A stretch of DNA of 64,000 nt from Nocardia sputorum (GCF_027924405.1 NZ_AP026978.1:1178001-1242000), one strand, 5' to 3'. Numbered from the stretch's first letter, positions 50,481-59,743 are shown. Numbers and translations: made by a program. Notes: a model not told the origin generated them from the letters alone.

Positions 50481-51415
50481 GTCGGCGACTTCGTCGTGGC
50501 GGCGTAGCGCTCGGCGCACCGCAGCGTGTTGCGGCTGTTGCTGGACAGCGCGTCGGTCAGGTACGCGCGGGCGTCGGCGAGATCGGTGTTCGCGCCGAGG
50601 ATCTCGCGCGCGGCGGAGGGATTGATCGCGACCGTGTGCCGTGCGGTCACGACCGCGCCGTCGGGTCCGTCCGCGAACTCCCACCCACCGCTGTGGCCGA
50701 ACAGTATCGCGGGCGGCACCAGCTGCTTGTACTCGATCCGCTCGCCCGGGAAGCACACCCGGATCGACTTGGTGGTGTGCGGAATCCCGCCCGCGGTCAC
50801 CGTGTCCATCTCCATCAGCTGCACGCCCTCGGCGTCCTCGGTGAGCTCGATGCGGCCGACGTGCGGCACCTGCTCGGGCCACCGTTCGCTGTGGTAGACG
50901 AAGTCGTACGCCTCGGCGGCCGAGCAGTTCAGCGTCACCGTGTCCGCGAAGGTGTGGATCACCTCGTCCACCGGGTGACCGAGTTCGGCGATGCGGGCCA
51001 GCGCGGCGAGCTCGGTTTCGCTGTTGCGGTCCACCGCCGCGGCCACCTGCCCGGGATCGACCCCGTCCACCACCGTGAAGTGGTGATCCAGGGTGACTTC
51101 GGTGCTGCCCGGACCGATCGCACGGAACGACCAGGCGCCGCCCATCGACGCGATCGGCGCCTGGCTGCGCTCCTGCTCGAAGCCGATGCGGCGCTGCCCG
51201 GCGTCCAGCACCCGCCGCGACGTCCAGTTCCGCACCGCGCCACCGACGGTCGCCCACAGCCGGAAGCGCTCCTCGTCCGGTCCGCGGTGCAGGTGGCGTA
51301 CCAGCACGCTCGGCTCGAAGATCACCGGCCACCTGGTCACGTCGGCGACCAGGTCGTAGACGACCTCGGGCGCGGCTTGCACCACTGTGGTGTGGGTCAT
51401 CACTTCGGCGCTCAT
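50477..51415 (-). CDS. Didomain polyketide aromatase/cyclase (ActVII-like)
   Basis: A 312-residue protein with two SRPBCC domains: the first (PEVVYDLVADVTRWPVIFEP, then WTSRRVLDAGQRRIGFEQER and PIASMGGAWSFRAI), the second from about 150 (TLNCSAAEAYDFVYHSERWP, HTTKSIRVCFPGERIEYKQL, ANSxxTLR-like SSNSRNTLRCAERYA). Close to ActVII, which folds and aromatises the first ring. The start is ATG 51415 or 51400. A triplicated 75-bp element lies immediately upstream, between this gene and the ACP gene. Confidence 0.93.
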   Translation of the reverse strand: MSAEVMTHTTVVQAAPEVVYDLVADVTRWPVIFEPSVLVRHLHRGPDEERFRLWATVGGAVRNWTSRRVLDAGQRRIGFEQERSQAPIASMGGAWSFRAIGPGSTEVTLDHHFTVVDGVDPGQVAAAVDRNSETELAALARIAELGHPVDEVIHTFADTVTLNCSAAEAYDFVYHSERWPEQVPHVGRIELTEDAEGVQLMEMDTVTAGGIPHTTKSIRVCFPGERIEYKQLVPPAILFGHSGGWEFADGPDGAVVTARHTVAINPSAAREILGANTDLADARAYLTDALSSNSRNTLRCAERYAATTKSPT

Positions 51416-51639
51416 GCTCTGTCCTCTCCGGCATGGGCGGGGCCCTGCGTGGTTACGCTGCGCTGCCGCCTCCGGGCCTGACCGCTCATGCTGTGTCTGT
51501 TGTCGGCATGAGCGGGGCCCTGCGTGGTCACGCTGCGCTGCCGCCTCCGGGGCTGACCGCTCATGCTGTGTCCGATTTCGGCATGAGCGGGGCCCTCCGT
51601 GGTCACGCTGCGCTGCCGCCTCCGGGCCTGACCGCTCAT
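51412..51639 (-). CDS. Possible 75-residue repeat ORF between ACP and aromatase genes
   Basis: The frame starts at an ATG overlapping the ACP stop (ATGA) and ends in a TGA overlapping the aromatase ATG (ATGA). It encodes three near-identical 25-residue units (MSGQARRRQRSVTT, then xGPAH and a variable end), strongly basic. The open frame may be a by-product of a 75-bp tandem duplication; coupling at both ends makes translation plausible. No family is recognised. Confidence 0.35.
   Translation of the reverse strand: MSGQARRRQRSVTTEGPAHAEIGHSMSGQPRRRQRSVTTQGPAHADNRHSMSGQARRRQRSVTTQGPAHAGEDRA
51416..51639 (-). repeat. Triplicated 75-bp hairpin-forming repeat
   Basis: Units at 51639-51565, 51564-51490 and 51489-51416 (75, 75 and 74 bp), each opening ATGAGCGGTCA and nearly identical. 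Each unit can form a hairpin from its ends (GCATGAGCGG with CCGCTCATGC, extended by GGCCC with GGGCC). The aromatase start (ATGAGCGCC) looks like the beginning of a fourth copy. It may tune expression of the aromatase against the ACP. Confidence 0.9.
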
Positions 51640-51890
51640 GCCGCACCTTGCAGCTGGGTGTTGACGATGTCGACCAGCTCTTGCGGCGTCTTCACCTCGA
51701 CGAGCTGTTCCTCCGGGATGGTGACGCCGAAGTCGCGCTGGATGCGCGCGGCGGTTTCGATGAGCGCGAGCGAGTCGTAGCCCAGCTCCTCGAATTCCAC
51801 GGCGGCGATGTCGCCGTCGAGTTCGGCGAGGTCCTCGCCGCCCGCGCAGTCCACGAGAATCCGGCGTAGTTCGGTGATGGTCATGGTCAT
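51636..51890 (-). CDS. Type II PKS acyl carrier protein
   Basis: An 84-residue ACP with phosphopantetheine Ser40 in ELGYDSLALIETAARIQRDF and the acidic helices typical of the family (GGEDLAELDGDIAAVEFEEL). It carries the growing chain for the KS/CLF pair. ATGA overlap with the CLF stop. It corresponds to ActI-ORF3. The stop lies at the edge of the triplicated repeat. Confidence 0.94.
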   Translation of the reverse strand: MTMTITELRRILVDCAGGEDLAELDGDIAAVEFEELGYDSLALIETAARIQRDFGVTIPEEQLVEVKTPQELVDIVNTQLQGAA

Positions 51891-53125
51891 GAGTCGCTCC
51901 TCGGCAGATCTCGGTCGGACACGGCGCGCACGACGACCGCGGAGTTGAAACCCCAGCGTCCGCGAGCCAGGACGAGCGCGCCGCCGACGGTGGCGGTGCG
52001 CGGGGCGCCGAGGACCAGGTCGATCCGGCAGTCCTCGGCGAGCGCGGTGGTGCGGGCGGTCGGCGGGATCACCGAGTCGCGCATCGTCAGCAGCGCGGTG
52101 ACGACGTCGAGCGGACCCGCGCCGGAGAACAGCCGCCCGGTCAGCGCTTTCGACGCGGTGACCGGAACGCCGCAGGGCCCGAACAGCGCCTCGATGGCGG
52201 CGGCTTCGTCGCGGTCGCGGTCGGGGATGCCGGAGGCGTCGGCGAACACCACATCGATGTCGGCCGGTGTCATCCCGGCGTCGGCCAGCGCCAGTTCGGC
52301 GGCGCGGCGCAGGCCCGAGGGCCGGCCGGAACCGGGCGGCGGGTCGAAGGTCGAGGCGTAGCCCGCGATCTCGCCGTGCACCTTGGGCACACCGCGGGCG
52401 CGCGCGGCGGCGGCGTCCTCGACGACCAGCATGGCACCGCCCTCACCCGGCACGTATCCCGCCGCTGCGGCGTCGAACGGCAGATAGGCGCGGTCGGGGT
52501 CGGTCGCGGTGCTCACCCCGCCGCTGGACAGATGCGAGGCCCAGCCCCACGGATCCAGCGCCGAGTCGACGCCTCCGGTGACCACCAGCGGCGTCCCGCG
52601 CCGCACGGTGCGCCGCGCGTGGCCGATCGCGTCCAAGCCGCCTGCCTGCTCGGCGACCAAGGCGCTGCTCGGCCCGCGCATGCCGTGCCGGATGGAGATC
52701 TGGCCGGTGTTGACCGCGTAGAACCACGCGAAGGACTCGTACACGCTGACGTGCTCGGAGCCGAGCGACCACAGCTTGTTGAACTCCCGATGGGTGAATT
52801 CGAAACCGCCAGAGGCGTTTCCGGTGACCACGCCCATGTCGTAGTCGGTCATCGTCGTGGTGTCGACCTTGGCGTCGTCCAGCGCCCACTGCGCGGCGAC
52901 CAGCGCCATTCGCGTGGAGATATCCGTCTGCGGCAGCAGCCGGCTCGGCAGGTGTTCACCGGCGTCGAAATCGGCCACCTGGCCGGCCAGGCGGGCCGCC
53001 GAACGGGAAGCGTCGAATCGGGTGAGCGGCGCGATCCCGCCGCGGCCGGCCAGCACGGCGTCCCAGAAACGTTCCACGCCGGCACCGTTCGGCGCGAGCA
53101 CGCCCATTCCGGTCACGAGGATCAT
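51887..53125 (-). CDS. Type II PKS chain-length factor (KS-beta)
   Basis: A 412-residue KS-beta, close to the actinorhodin CLF by remembered alignment. The active-site Cys is replaced by Gln160 ([12 protein letters not shown]), as in all CLFs. The chain-length gate residues Phe109, Thr112 and Phe116 of the Act CLF correspond to Phe108, Thr111 and Phe115 here ([10 protein letters not shown]), so the pocket should stop at 16 carbons. Four-base overlap with KS-alpha upstream and ACP downstream. Corresponds to ActI-ORF2. Confidence 0.94.
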   Translation of the reverse strand: MILVTGMGVLAPNGAGVERFWDAVLAGRGGIAPLTRFDASRSAARLAGQVADFDAGEHLPSRLLPQTDISTRMALVAAQWALDDAKVDTTTMTDYDMGVVTGNASGGFEFTHREFNKLWSLGSEHVSVYESFAWFYAVNTGQISIRHGMRGPSSALVAEQAGGLDAIGHARRTVRRGTPLVVTGGVDSALDPWGWASHLSSGGVSTATDPDRAYLPFDAAAAGYVPGEGGAMLVVEDAAAARARGVPKVHGEIAGYASTFDPPPGSGRPSGLRRAAELALADAGMTPADIDVVFADASGIPDRDRDEAAAIEALFGPCGVPVTASKALTGRLFSGAGPLDVVTALLTMRDSVIPPTARTTALAEDCRIDLVLGAPRTATVGGALVLARGRWGFNSAVVVRAVSDRDLPRSDS

Positions 53126-54390
53126 GCCGCCACCGCTTCCGCCTTGCGCAGCACCATCGCGCTCTGGAAGCCGCCGAACCCGCTGCCTACGGTGAGCACG
53201 GTGTCCATCCGATGGTCGCGGGCGACCAGCGGCACGTAGTCCAGATCGCATTCGGGGTCGGGTTCGTGCAGGTTCGCCGTCGGCGGCACCACTTGGTACT
53301 CCAGCGCCAGCAGTGAGGCGGCGATCTCGACCGAGCCGATCGCCCCGAGCGAGTGTCCGACCATCGACTTGATCGAACTCATCGGCGTGGCGTAGGCGTG
53401 CGCGCCGAGACTGCGCTTCACCGCGGCGGTCTCGTGCCGGTCGTTCTGCCTGGTACCGGAGCCGTGCGCGTTGATGTAGTCCACGCCGGTCGGGTCGATC
53501 CTGGATTCGTCGAGCGCCACCCGGATCGCCTCGGCCATCTCGCGGCCGTCCGCTTTGAGCCCCGTCATGTGGTAGGCGTTGCACCGGGTCGCGTAGCCGG
53601 TGATCTCGGCGTAGACGTGCGCACCCCGCTTGCGCGCGCTCTCGTACTCCTCCAGCACGAACATCGCGGCGCCCTCGGCGAGCACGAACCCGTTGCGCGA
53701 GTTGTCGAACGGCCGTGAGGCGACCTCCGCCTCGTCGTTGCGCGGCGTCGTCGCCTTGATCGCGTCGAAGCAGGCCACCACGATCGGCGTGATGGGCGTG
53801 TCGGACGCCCCCGCCACCATGACGTCGGCGGAGCCCTCGCGGATCAGCTGCACCGCGTGGCCCACCGAGTCCAGACCCGACGTGCACCCGTTGGAGACCA
53901 TCGCCACGGGTCCCTCGGCGCCCACGCTCCAGGCCACTTCCGCGGGCATCACGCTGGGGATCATGTAGTCGAACATGTGCGGGGAGAGATACGTCTCGTC
54001 GACCAGCCAGTTCTTCCCGGAGTCCGACAGCACCAAGTACTCGCGCTCCAGGCTGGTGGCCGCAGCGACCGCACTACCGAGGCTCACGCCGAGCCGGTGC
54101 GGATCGACCGCCGCGAGGTCGAGCCCGCTGTCGGCCACCGCCTCCCGCGCGCAGACCACGGCGAACTGCACCGCGCGGTCCATGCGCCGAATCTCCCTGG
54201 GGGACAGACCCTCCCGCGCCGGGTCGAAGTCCGCCTCGCCGGCCACCTGGGACCGGTAGGGCGAGGCGTCGAAGAACGAGATCCGCCGCGTCGCGGTGCG
54301 GCCCTCGGACAGCAGCTTCCAGAACTCGTCCTTGCCCGACCCGCCGGGCGCGCGGACGCCGAGCCCGGTGACGACAACGCGGCGGCTCAT
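53122..54390 (-). CDS. Type II PKS ketosynthase (KS-alpha)
   Basis: A 422-residue ketosynthase with the catalytic triad Cys169 ([11 protein letters not shown]), His309 (INAHGSGT) and His346 ([11 protein letters not shown]), the same residue numbers as Act KS. It condenses malonyl units on the ACP together with the CLF. It is the first gene of an operon running KS-CLF-ACP-(repeat ORF)-ARO-CYC-monooxygenase-hydrolase. SARP-type heptamers lie 71-88 bases upstream. Corresponds to ActI-ORF1. Confidence 0.95.
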   Translation of the reverse strand: MSRRVVVTGLGVRAPGGSGKDEFWKLLSEGRTATRRISFFDASPYRSQVAGEADFDPAREGLSPREIRRMDRAVQFAVVCAREAVADSGLDLAAVDPHRLGVSLGSAVAAATSLEREYLVLSDSGKNWLVDETYLSPHMFDYMIPSVMPAEVAWSVGAEGPVAMVSNGCTSGLDSVGHAVQLIREGSADVMVAGASDTPITPIVVACFDAIKATTPRNDEAEVASRPFDNSRNGFVLAEGAAMFVLEEYESARKRGAHVYAEITGYATRCNAYHMTGLKADGREMAEAIRVALDESRIDPTGVDYINAHGSGTRQNDRHETAAVKRSLGAHAYATPMSSIKSMVGHSLGAIGSVEIAASLLALEYQVVPPTANLHEPDPECDLDYVPLVARDHRMDTVLTVGSGFGGFQSAMVLRKAEAVAA

Positions 54391-54443
54391 CGCGGACCAC
54401 CGGATGCATTGGTGTTCATGGCGTTCTCCCTTCGATGGTGCGA

Positions 54444-54519
54444 TCGAGCATCGGGGACGACCCTCGAACCTCGCTCGAGCGAGCGGGTCGAGTTGTTCTC
54501 GAGCGGCGCGGCGCAGGCT
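54444..54519. promoter_or_regulatory. Divergent SARP-type promoter region (KS operon and accDA)
   Basis: Rightward: heptamers TCGAACC (54464) and TCGAGCG (54475), then TCGAGTT (54488) and TCGAGCG (54499), each pair at 11-bp spacing. The last ends 8 bases before a possible -10 CAGGCT (54514-54519). Leftward: TCGAGCG (54478-54472) and TCGAGGG (54467-54461), 11 bp apart, then 8 bases and GATGCT (54452-54447). SARP activators such as ActII-ORF4 bind TCGAG-type heptamers at 11-bp spacing just 8 bp upstream of the -10. The gap also holds the palindrome CTCGCTCGAGCGAG (54470-54483). Confidence 0.75.
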
Positions 54520-54588
54520 GACGCTGTGATCGCCCGGCCGGCGCCGTCCGGACCGATCACCCGTTCCCGAGCACAGGAGACACGCGTG

Positions 54589-56277
54589 ATGAAGTCAGCA
54601 CACGGCCAGGACGGCGCCGCGGACTGGGTGCTCTGCCCGGCCTGCCTGATCCCGCTGTACGGCAAGCGGTTCGCCCGCGATCTCGGTGTCTGCGGCGAGT
54701 GCGGCAGGCACACCCCGATCACCGCGCGGCAGCGCATCGAGCAGCTCGCCGACGACGGACGCTTCGAGCCGCTGCCGATCGCCGCCACCGACGACGACCC
54801 GCTGACCTTCACCGACACCAAGTCCTATCCGGACCGGCTGGCGGCCGCCCGCGCCCGCACCGGCATGCACGACGCGGTGCTGTGCGCGCAGGCCGCGATC
54901 GAGGGCAGGCCGGTGCTGATCGCCGCCATGGACTTCCGTTTCCTGGGCGGCAGCCTCGGCACCGCGGTGGGCGAGATGATCACCGCCGCCGCCGAGACCG
55001 CGCTGGCGCGGCGTCTTCCGCTGATCGTCGTCACCGCGTCGGGCGGCGCGCGGATGCAGGAGGGCCCGCTGTCGCTGATGCAGATGGCCAAGACCAGCGC
55101 GGCACTGGAGCAACTGGACCGGGCGGGCATCCTCACCGTCAGCCTGATCACCGACCCCACCTACGGCGGCGTGGCGGCCTCCTTCGCCACCCTCGCCGAC
55201 GTGCTGATCGCCGAGCCGGGCGCGCGCCTCGGCTTCGCCGGACGCCGGGTGATCGAGCAGACCATCCGGCAGCAATTGCCGCCGAAGTTCCAGACCGCCG
55301 AATTCCTGCTGGAACGTGGGCTCATCGACATGATCGTGCCCCGCGCGGGCCTGCGCCAGGCGCTCGGCGCGCTGCTGCGGGCCGCGGGACCGGTCGATCC
55401 CGCCGGGACCTTCGTCCCCGCGGACGCCGGAGCGATCACCGATCCGGACCGCATCCCCGCGACCGATCCCTGGACGCAGGTGCGCCGGGCCCGCTCTCCG
55501 CAGCGGCCGACCGCGCTCGACTATTTCGCCCTCGCTTTCGACGAGTTCCGCGAACTGCGCGGCGACCGGGTCTCGGGCGACTGCGCCGCCGTGGTGGGCG
55601 GAACGGCGTGGCTCGGCGGGCGCCCGGTGATGGTGATCGGCCACCAGAAGGGCCACGATCCGAAGGAGTTGATGGAGCGCAACTTCGGCATGCCGACCCC
55701 GGCCGGCTATCGCAAGGCGGCACGGCTCATGCGGCTGGCCGAGAAGCTCGGGTTGCCGATCGTCACCTTGATCGACACGCCCGGCGCGTACCCGGGCGCC
55801 ACCGCCGAGGAGCAGGGGCAGGCGATCGTCATCGCGGAGAACATCCGGTTGATGTCCGCGCTGCGGGTGCCGGTGGTCAGCGTGGTGATCGGCGAGGGCG
55901 GCAGCGGCGGAGCCCTGGCGCTCGGCGTCGCCAACCGGGTGCTGATGTTCGCCAACGGCACGTACTCGGTGATCAGCCCGGAGGGCTGCGCGGCGATCGT
56001 GTGGAACGACCCGGCCGCCGCGCCCGAGGCCGCCGCCGCGCTGGCGCTCACCGCGCGGGACCTGCTGCGTCTCGGAGTGGTCGACGCGGTGCTGCCCGAG
56101 CCGGGCGACGACGTGGGCGCCGCGCCGATGGCCGCGGCCGAGCAGCTGCGCCGCGCCCTGGCCGCGACCCTCGGTGAGCTCGCCGAGCGCGGCGGCGCGG
56201 AGCTGGCCGAGGAGCGCCGCGCACGTTTCCGGCGCTTCGGCGCGCGGCAGCAGGTCCTGGTCCGGTCGGTCGCGTGA
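54589..56277 (+). CDS. accDA: Fused acetyl-CoA carboxylase carboxyltransferase (AccD-AccA)
   Basis: A 562-residue fusion of carboxyltransferase beta (zinc finger CPAC...CGEC at residues 16-38, [32 protein letters not shown]) and alpha (from about 300: [76 protein letters not shown]). Together with AccB and AccC it makes malonyl-CoA. This bacterial-type subunit layout is unlike the usual actinobacterial AccA3/AccD type. ATG 54589 or GTG 54586. Followed 10 bases later by accC. Confidence 0.94.
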   Translation: MKSAHGQDGAADWVLCPACLIPLYGKRFARDLGVCGECGRHTPITARQRIEQLADDGRFEPLPIAATDDDPLTFTDTKSYPDRLAAARARTGMHDAVLCAQAAIEGRPVLIAAMDFRFLGGSLGTAVGEMITAAAETALARRLPLIVVTASGGARMQEGPLSLMQMAKTSAALEQLDRAGILTVSLITDPTYGGVAASFATLADVLIAEPGARLGFAGRRVIEQTIRQQLPPKFQTAEFLLERGLIDMIVPRAGLRQALGALLRAAGPVDPAGTFVPADAGAITDPDRIPATDPWTQVRRARSPQRPTALDYFALAFDEFRELRGDRVSGDCAAVVGGTAWLGGRPVMVIGHQKGHDPKELMERNFGMPTPAGYRKAARLMRLAEKLGLPIVTLIDTPGAYPGATAEEQGQAIVIAENIRLMSALRVPVVSVVIGEGGSGGALALGVANRVLMFANGTYSVISPEGCAAIVWNDPAAAPEAAAALALTARDLLRLGVVDAVLPEPGDDVGAAPMAAAEQLRRALAATLGELAERGGAELAEERRARFRRFGARQQVLVRSVA

Positions 56278-56287
56278 GGGTGGCGGA

Positions 56288-57637
56288 ATGTTCGAGAAGA
56301 TCCTGATCGCCAACCGCGGCGAGATCGCGCTGCGCGTCGCGCGCACCTGCCGTGAACTCGGCGTGCGCACGGTGGCGGTGCACTCGGTCGCCGACGCCGA
56401 GTCGGCGGTGGTCCGCTTCGCCGACGAGGCGGTGCAGATCGGCCCGTCCGCGGCCAAGCGCAGCTACCTGAACGCCGCGGCGATCCTGGCCGCCGCCGAG
56501 CTCACCGGCGCGGACGCGATTCATCCCGGATACGGATTCCTCTCGGAGTCACCGGATTTCGCCGACGCGTGCCGTGCGGCGGGCATAACGCTGATCGGCC
56601 CGCCCGCCGACGTGATGGCCCAGTTGGGCGACAAACAGTCGGCGCGCACGCTGATGGCGAAGGCGGGACTGCCGCTACTGCCGGGCAGCCTCGATCCGCT
56701 CGAGCTCGACGAGGCGCACGCGCTCGCGGATTCGATCGGCTTCCCGGTGATCATCAAGGCGGCCGCGGGCGGCGGCGGGCGCGGCATGCAGGTGGTGCAC
56801 GCGAGCGCGGCGTTCCCGCGCGCCTATCAGGAGACCAGGGCGACGGCGCGGATGCTGTTCGGCGACAGCCGGGTGTACCTGGAGAAATATCTCGCCGCGG
56901 CCAGGCACGTCGAGATCCAGGTGCTGTGCGACGGACACGGCACGGGCGTGCACCTGGGCGAACGCGACTGCTCGGTGCAGCGCAGGCATCAGAAATTGAT
57001 CGAGGAATCACCGGCTCCGCTGCTGCCCGAAGGGCTTGCCGCGCGAATGGGCGCATCCGCTGTGCACGGTGTGCTGGAGGCCGGCTATGTCGGCGCCGGA
57101 ACCGTGGAATTCTTGGTCGACCGGGACGGTAACCACTATTTCATGGAGGTGAACTGCCGTATTCAAGTGGAACATCCGGTCACGGAAATGGTGACCGGCA
57201 TAGATTTGATCGCCGAACAGATCCGTATCGCGGCGGGGCAACCTCTCGGCATTACGCAAGAAGACATCATTGCACACGGCGCGGCGATCGAATGCCGCAT
57301 CAATGCCGAAGATCCCGCCGCAGAATTCGCGCCCGCCCCGGGAATCCTGGCGGAATTCACCCCGCCAGGCGGGCCGTTCGTGCGCGTCGACACCCACGCG
57401 CACGCCGGTTATTCGATACCTCCGCACTATGATTCGCTGCTGGCCAAACTGGTGGTGTGGGCGCCGGACCGCGAGCGGGCGCTCGCCCGGATGCGGCGGG
57501 CACTGGAGGAATTCCGGATCTCCGGCGCCCGCGTCGCGACCACCCGGGATTTCCTGCGCGAGGTGCTCGACCATCCGGCCATGCGCGCCGCGACGCACAC
57601 CACCGGGTTGGTCGATGAACTCCTCGGACGGGGGTGA
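56288..57637 (+). CDS. accC: Biotin carboxylase
   Basis: A 449-residue ATP-grasp biotin carboxylase: FEKILIANRGEIALRVARTC, HPGYGFLSESPDFADAC, the Gly-rich ATP loop KAAAGGGGRGMQVV, HVEIQVLCDGHGTGVHLGER, EVNCRIQVEHPVTEMVTGID, and C-terminal GHAIECRIN-like GAAIECRINAEDP. No carrier domain is fused, consistent with the separate accB in the cluster. Forms one operon with accDA. About the standard 450-residue size. Confidence 0.95.
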   Translation: MFEKILIANRGEIALRVARTCRELGVRTVAVHSVADAESAVVRFADEAVQIGPSAAKRSYLNAAAILAAAELTGADAIHPGYGFLSESPDFADACRAAGITLIGPPADVMAQLGDKQSARTLMAKAGLPLLPGSLDPLELDEAHALADSIGFPVIIKAAAGGGGRGMQVVHASAAFPRAYQETRATARMLFGDSRVYLEKYLAAARHVEIQVLCDGHGTGVHLGERDCSVQRRHQKLIEESPAPLLPEGLAARMGASAVHGVLEAGYVGAGTVEFLVDRDGNHYFMEVNCRIQVEHPVTEMVTGIDLIAEQIRIAAGQPLGITQEDIIAHGAAIECRINAEDPAAEFAPAPGILAEFTPPGGPFVRVDTHAHAGYSIPPHYDSLLAKLVVWAPDRERALARMRRALEEFRISGARVATTRDFLREVLDHPAMRAATHTTGLVDELLGRG

Positions 57638-57680
57638 GCCCGCGGCCCGTGCGCCCGGCCGCCCCGCACTTCGGAGCCGG

Positions 57681-58550
57681 TCAGGCGGGCTCGGCGGCCG
57701 CCGCGCTGAATTCGGGCGAGTGCCACCCGATCAGGTAACGGGCGTGGCGGCTGTTGAGCATCGCGCTCACCGAGACGTCGGAGGCGGCCAGGATGTCCCG
57801 GTGCAGTTTCTGCAGCTTCTGGCACGGGTCGAGCCCCAGTTCGGCCTGCATGGACTTGCTGAACCGCTGATACGAGGTCAGGGCGCGGTCGCGCCGGCCC
57901 GACCGGCACAAGGCGAACATGTAGTACGCCTGGAGTCGCTCGTGCAGCGGATGCTGCATGGTCAGCCGCGCGAGATCGGGACACACCTCGCGGTGCCTGC
58001 CCAGCCGCAACTCCGCCTCCACGCGCAGTTCGATGTTGGTCAGCCGCAGGTGGTCCAGATGCGAGATCTCGGCGGCGAGCGGAATGCCGCCCTCCACGTC
58101 GACCAGCGCCGGACCGCTCCACAGCGCCTCCGCGGCGCTGAACAGATCCACCGCCCGCTGGTCGTCGCCGGTCTTGGCGGCGCACCGGGCGGCCTCGGAC
58201 ATGGACTGGTAATCGCGGAGATCGAACACGCAGTCCTTGACGTCGAAGGAATAGCCTTTGCTGCGCGTGCGCAGAAAGCGCTCGGCCACCTCGGCCTGCC
58301 CCACCCCGAGTCGCTCCGCTATCTTCTTGCGAATTCCGAGTACATAGGTCTGCACGACGGTCACCGCGCTGCGCGGCGGATCGTCGTTCCACAGTTCTTC
58401 GATGAGGGTCGTTACCGGAACAACGGTGTCGTGCCGGACCAACAGTAGGGCCAGCAACTGCCGCTGCTTCTGCGCAGTCGGCGTCGCGTTGTGATTGTTC
58501 AGAGCAAGCGTCAACGGGCCTAACACGCGAGCGCAAACTGGATACTTCAC
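57681..58550 (-). CDS. SARP-family pathway activator
   Basis: A 289-residue regulator: an OmpR-like winged helix at residues 1-100 (QKQRQLLALLLVRHDTVVPV, TVVQTYVLGIRKKIAERLGV, GYSFDV) and a BTAD helical domain (LDHLRLTNIELRVEAELRLG, HPLHERLQAYYMFALCRSGR, YQRFSKSMQAELGLDPCQKL). This is the SARP pattern (ActII-ORF4, DnrI). GTG start. Codon 10 is TTA, a very rare codon here; in Streptomyces actII-ORF4 a TTA codon makes expression bldA-dependent. Probable target: the TCGAG heptamers between KS-alpha and accDA. Confidence 0.92.
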   Translation of the reverse strand: MKYPVCARVLGPLTLALNNHNATPTAQKQRQLLALLLVRHDTVVPVTTLIEELWNDDPPRSAVTVVQTYVLGIRKKIAERLGVGQAEVAERFLRTRSKGYSFDVKDCVFDLRDYQSMSEAARCAAKTGDDQRAVDLFSAAEALWSGPALVDVEGGIPLAAEISHLDHLRLTNIELRVEAELRLGRHREVCPDLARLTMQHPLHERLQAYYMFALCRSGRRDRALTSYQRFSKSMQAELGLDPCQKLQKLHRDILAASDVSVSAMLNSRHARYLIGWHSPEFSAAAAEPA

Positions 58551-58748
58551 TGGGAACTCTCCTACGGGCGACTATCCCCCCGACCGACGTGAGATTCTCG
58601 ATTCCCACCGCGCTGTAGGCACCGTCCACAGTAGCGAGAAATCGGTATCGCCGCCATGAATCCTGGGTAATATCGGAGTTAATTCCATGCGGTGGTTATT
58701 CGAATTCTCCTCGAGTGCAAGGAGATTCGCCCGTTATTTGCGCCCCGG

Positions 58749-59405
58749 TCAGTCGCGGCGAATTCGTAGGATGTTGTCCTTTCGCGTGCCCGGTTGCCCT
58801 TCGGGGCCCGGATGCTCGCGCTCGACGACCTCCTCGACTTCCACCCGCCATTCGGCCGGGTCGAGCGCGAGATCGGCACGCACCTCGGCGGTGGTCGGAA
58901 AGTGTACGTCGGCGGGTGGTTCCGCGACCCAGGTCGGCCATTCCGCATGCCCGACGATCAGCAACAGCCCGCCGGGCGCCACCGCCTCGGCGGCCCGGCG
59001 CAGGATCCGCGTCCGTTCGCCGTCCCGGGCGAGCGGCGAGTGCAGAAATTGCGCCGAGACGAGGTCGAATCGTCCGGCCGGGAAGGTGTGGTCGAGATCG
59101 TGCCGCTGCCAATCTATTTCGCCGGAAAGTTCCTGTCGTTCGGCGTGGGCCCTGGCGCGAGCCAGCGCGGTCTCCGAGACGTCCACCGCCGTGACCCGCC
59201 AGCCGCGTTCGGCCAGCCAGATCGCGTCGGCGCCCTCTGCGCAGCCCAGGTCCAGTGCCCGGCCCGGCGCGACCGCTTCGATCTCCCGCACCAGCAGGAA
59301 GTTCGGCCGGCCCGACCAGACCTGCTCGCGCTCCTGGTAGAAGGACTCCCAGTATTCGACCGTCGTGGGCGTCGTCCGATCGGCGTGGTGGTGTGTGGCG
59401 CTCAT
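58749..59405 (-). CDS. Class I SAM-dependent methyltransferase
   Basis: A 218-residue methyltransferase: an N-terminal TVEYWESFYQEREQVWSGRP, SAM motif I ALDLGCAEGADAIWLAERGW near residue 50, TAVDVSETALARARAHAE, FDLVSAQFLHSP (motif IV) and GGLLLIVGHAEWPTW. It resembles the tellurite/thiopurine-type cluster. It may tailor the polyketide or be a general small-molecule methyltransferase; it lies just beyond the SARP gene on the same strand, so cluster membership is uncertain. The 198-base gap before SARP is relatively AT-rich. Confidence 0.82.
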   Translation of the reverse strand: MSATHHHADRTTPTTVEYWESFYQEREQVWSGRPNFLLVREIEAVAPGRALDLGCAEGADAIWLAERGWRVTAVDVSETALARARAHAERQELSGEIDWQRHDLDHTFPAGRFDLVSAQFLHSPLARDGERTRILRRAAEAVAPGGLLLIVGHAEWPTWVAEPPADVHFPTTAEVRADLALDPAEWRVEVEEVVEREHPGPEGQPGTRKDNILRIRRD

Positions 59406-59515
59406 GTGTCCCACCATCCATCGACTTGGCCGGATCGGCAAATATCGTTGCCGATCCGGCAACCGCACCGGCGTCGGTGCTCGTCCCGCGCGGCCCCTAC
59501 CCGCCCGCGCGCGGG

Positions 59516-59743
59516 TCAGCAGTCGTCGAGCGGGTCGCGCAGGATCATGCCCTCGGCGGCGCGCAGGCGCGTGGTCATGGTCGTCAGCAGATCGACGGAA
59601 TCCTCGGAGAGGCCGATGGCCGTGTGTAGCAGCCTGCGCAACCGCGGGCTGGTGAGCCGGTCGGCCACGGTGCTGTCGTGCTCGGTCGGTTCGGCGTCGA
59701 GCTGTCGGTCGAGATTCACGGGAAGGTACTCACAATCGGTCAT
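59516..59743 (-). CDS. Small hypothetical protein
   Basis: A 75-residue acidic/polar protein from ATG 59743, MTDCEYLPVNLDRQL to DPLDDC, predicted helical (LTSPRLRRLLHTAIGLSEDS, VDLLTTMTTRLRAAEG). No family is recognised. It precedes the methyltransferase gene on the same strand by 110 bases. Confidence 0.5.
   Translation of the reverse strand: MTDCEYLPVNLDRQLDAEPTEHDSTVADRLTSPRLRRLLHTAIGLSEDSVDLLTTMTTRLRAAEGMILRDPLDDC

Noticed and set aside
51416..51639. Three regularly spaced repeats as a CRISPR array
   Set aside because: The whole 75-bp unit is repeated with no variable spacers and no cas genes are nearby; it is a tandem duplication.
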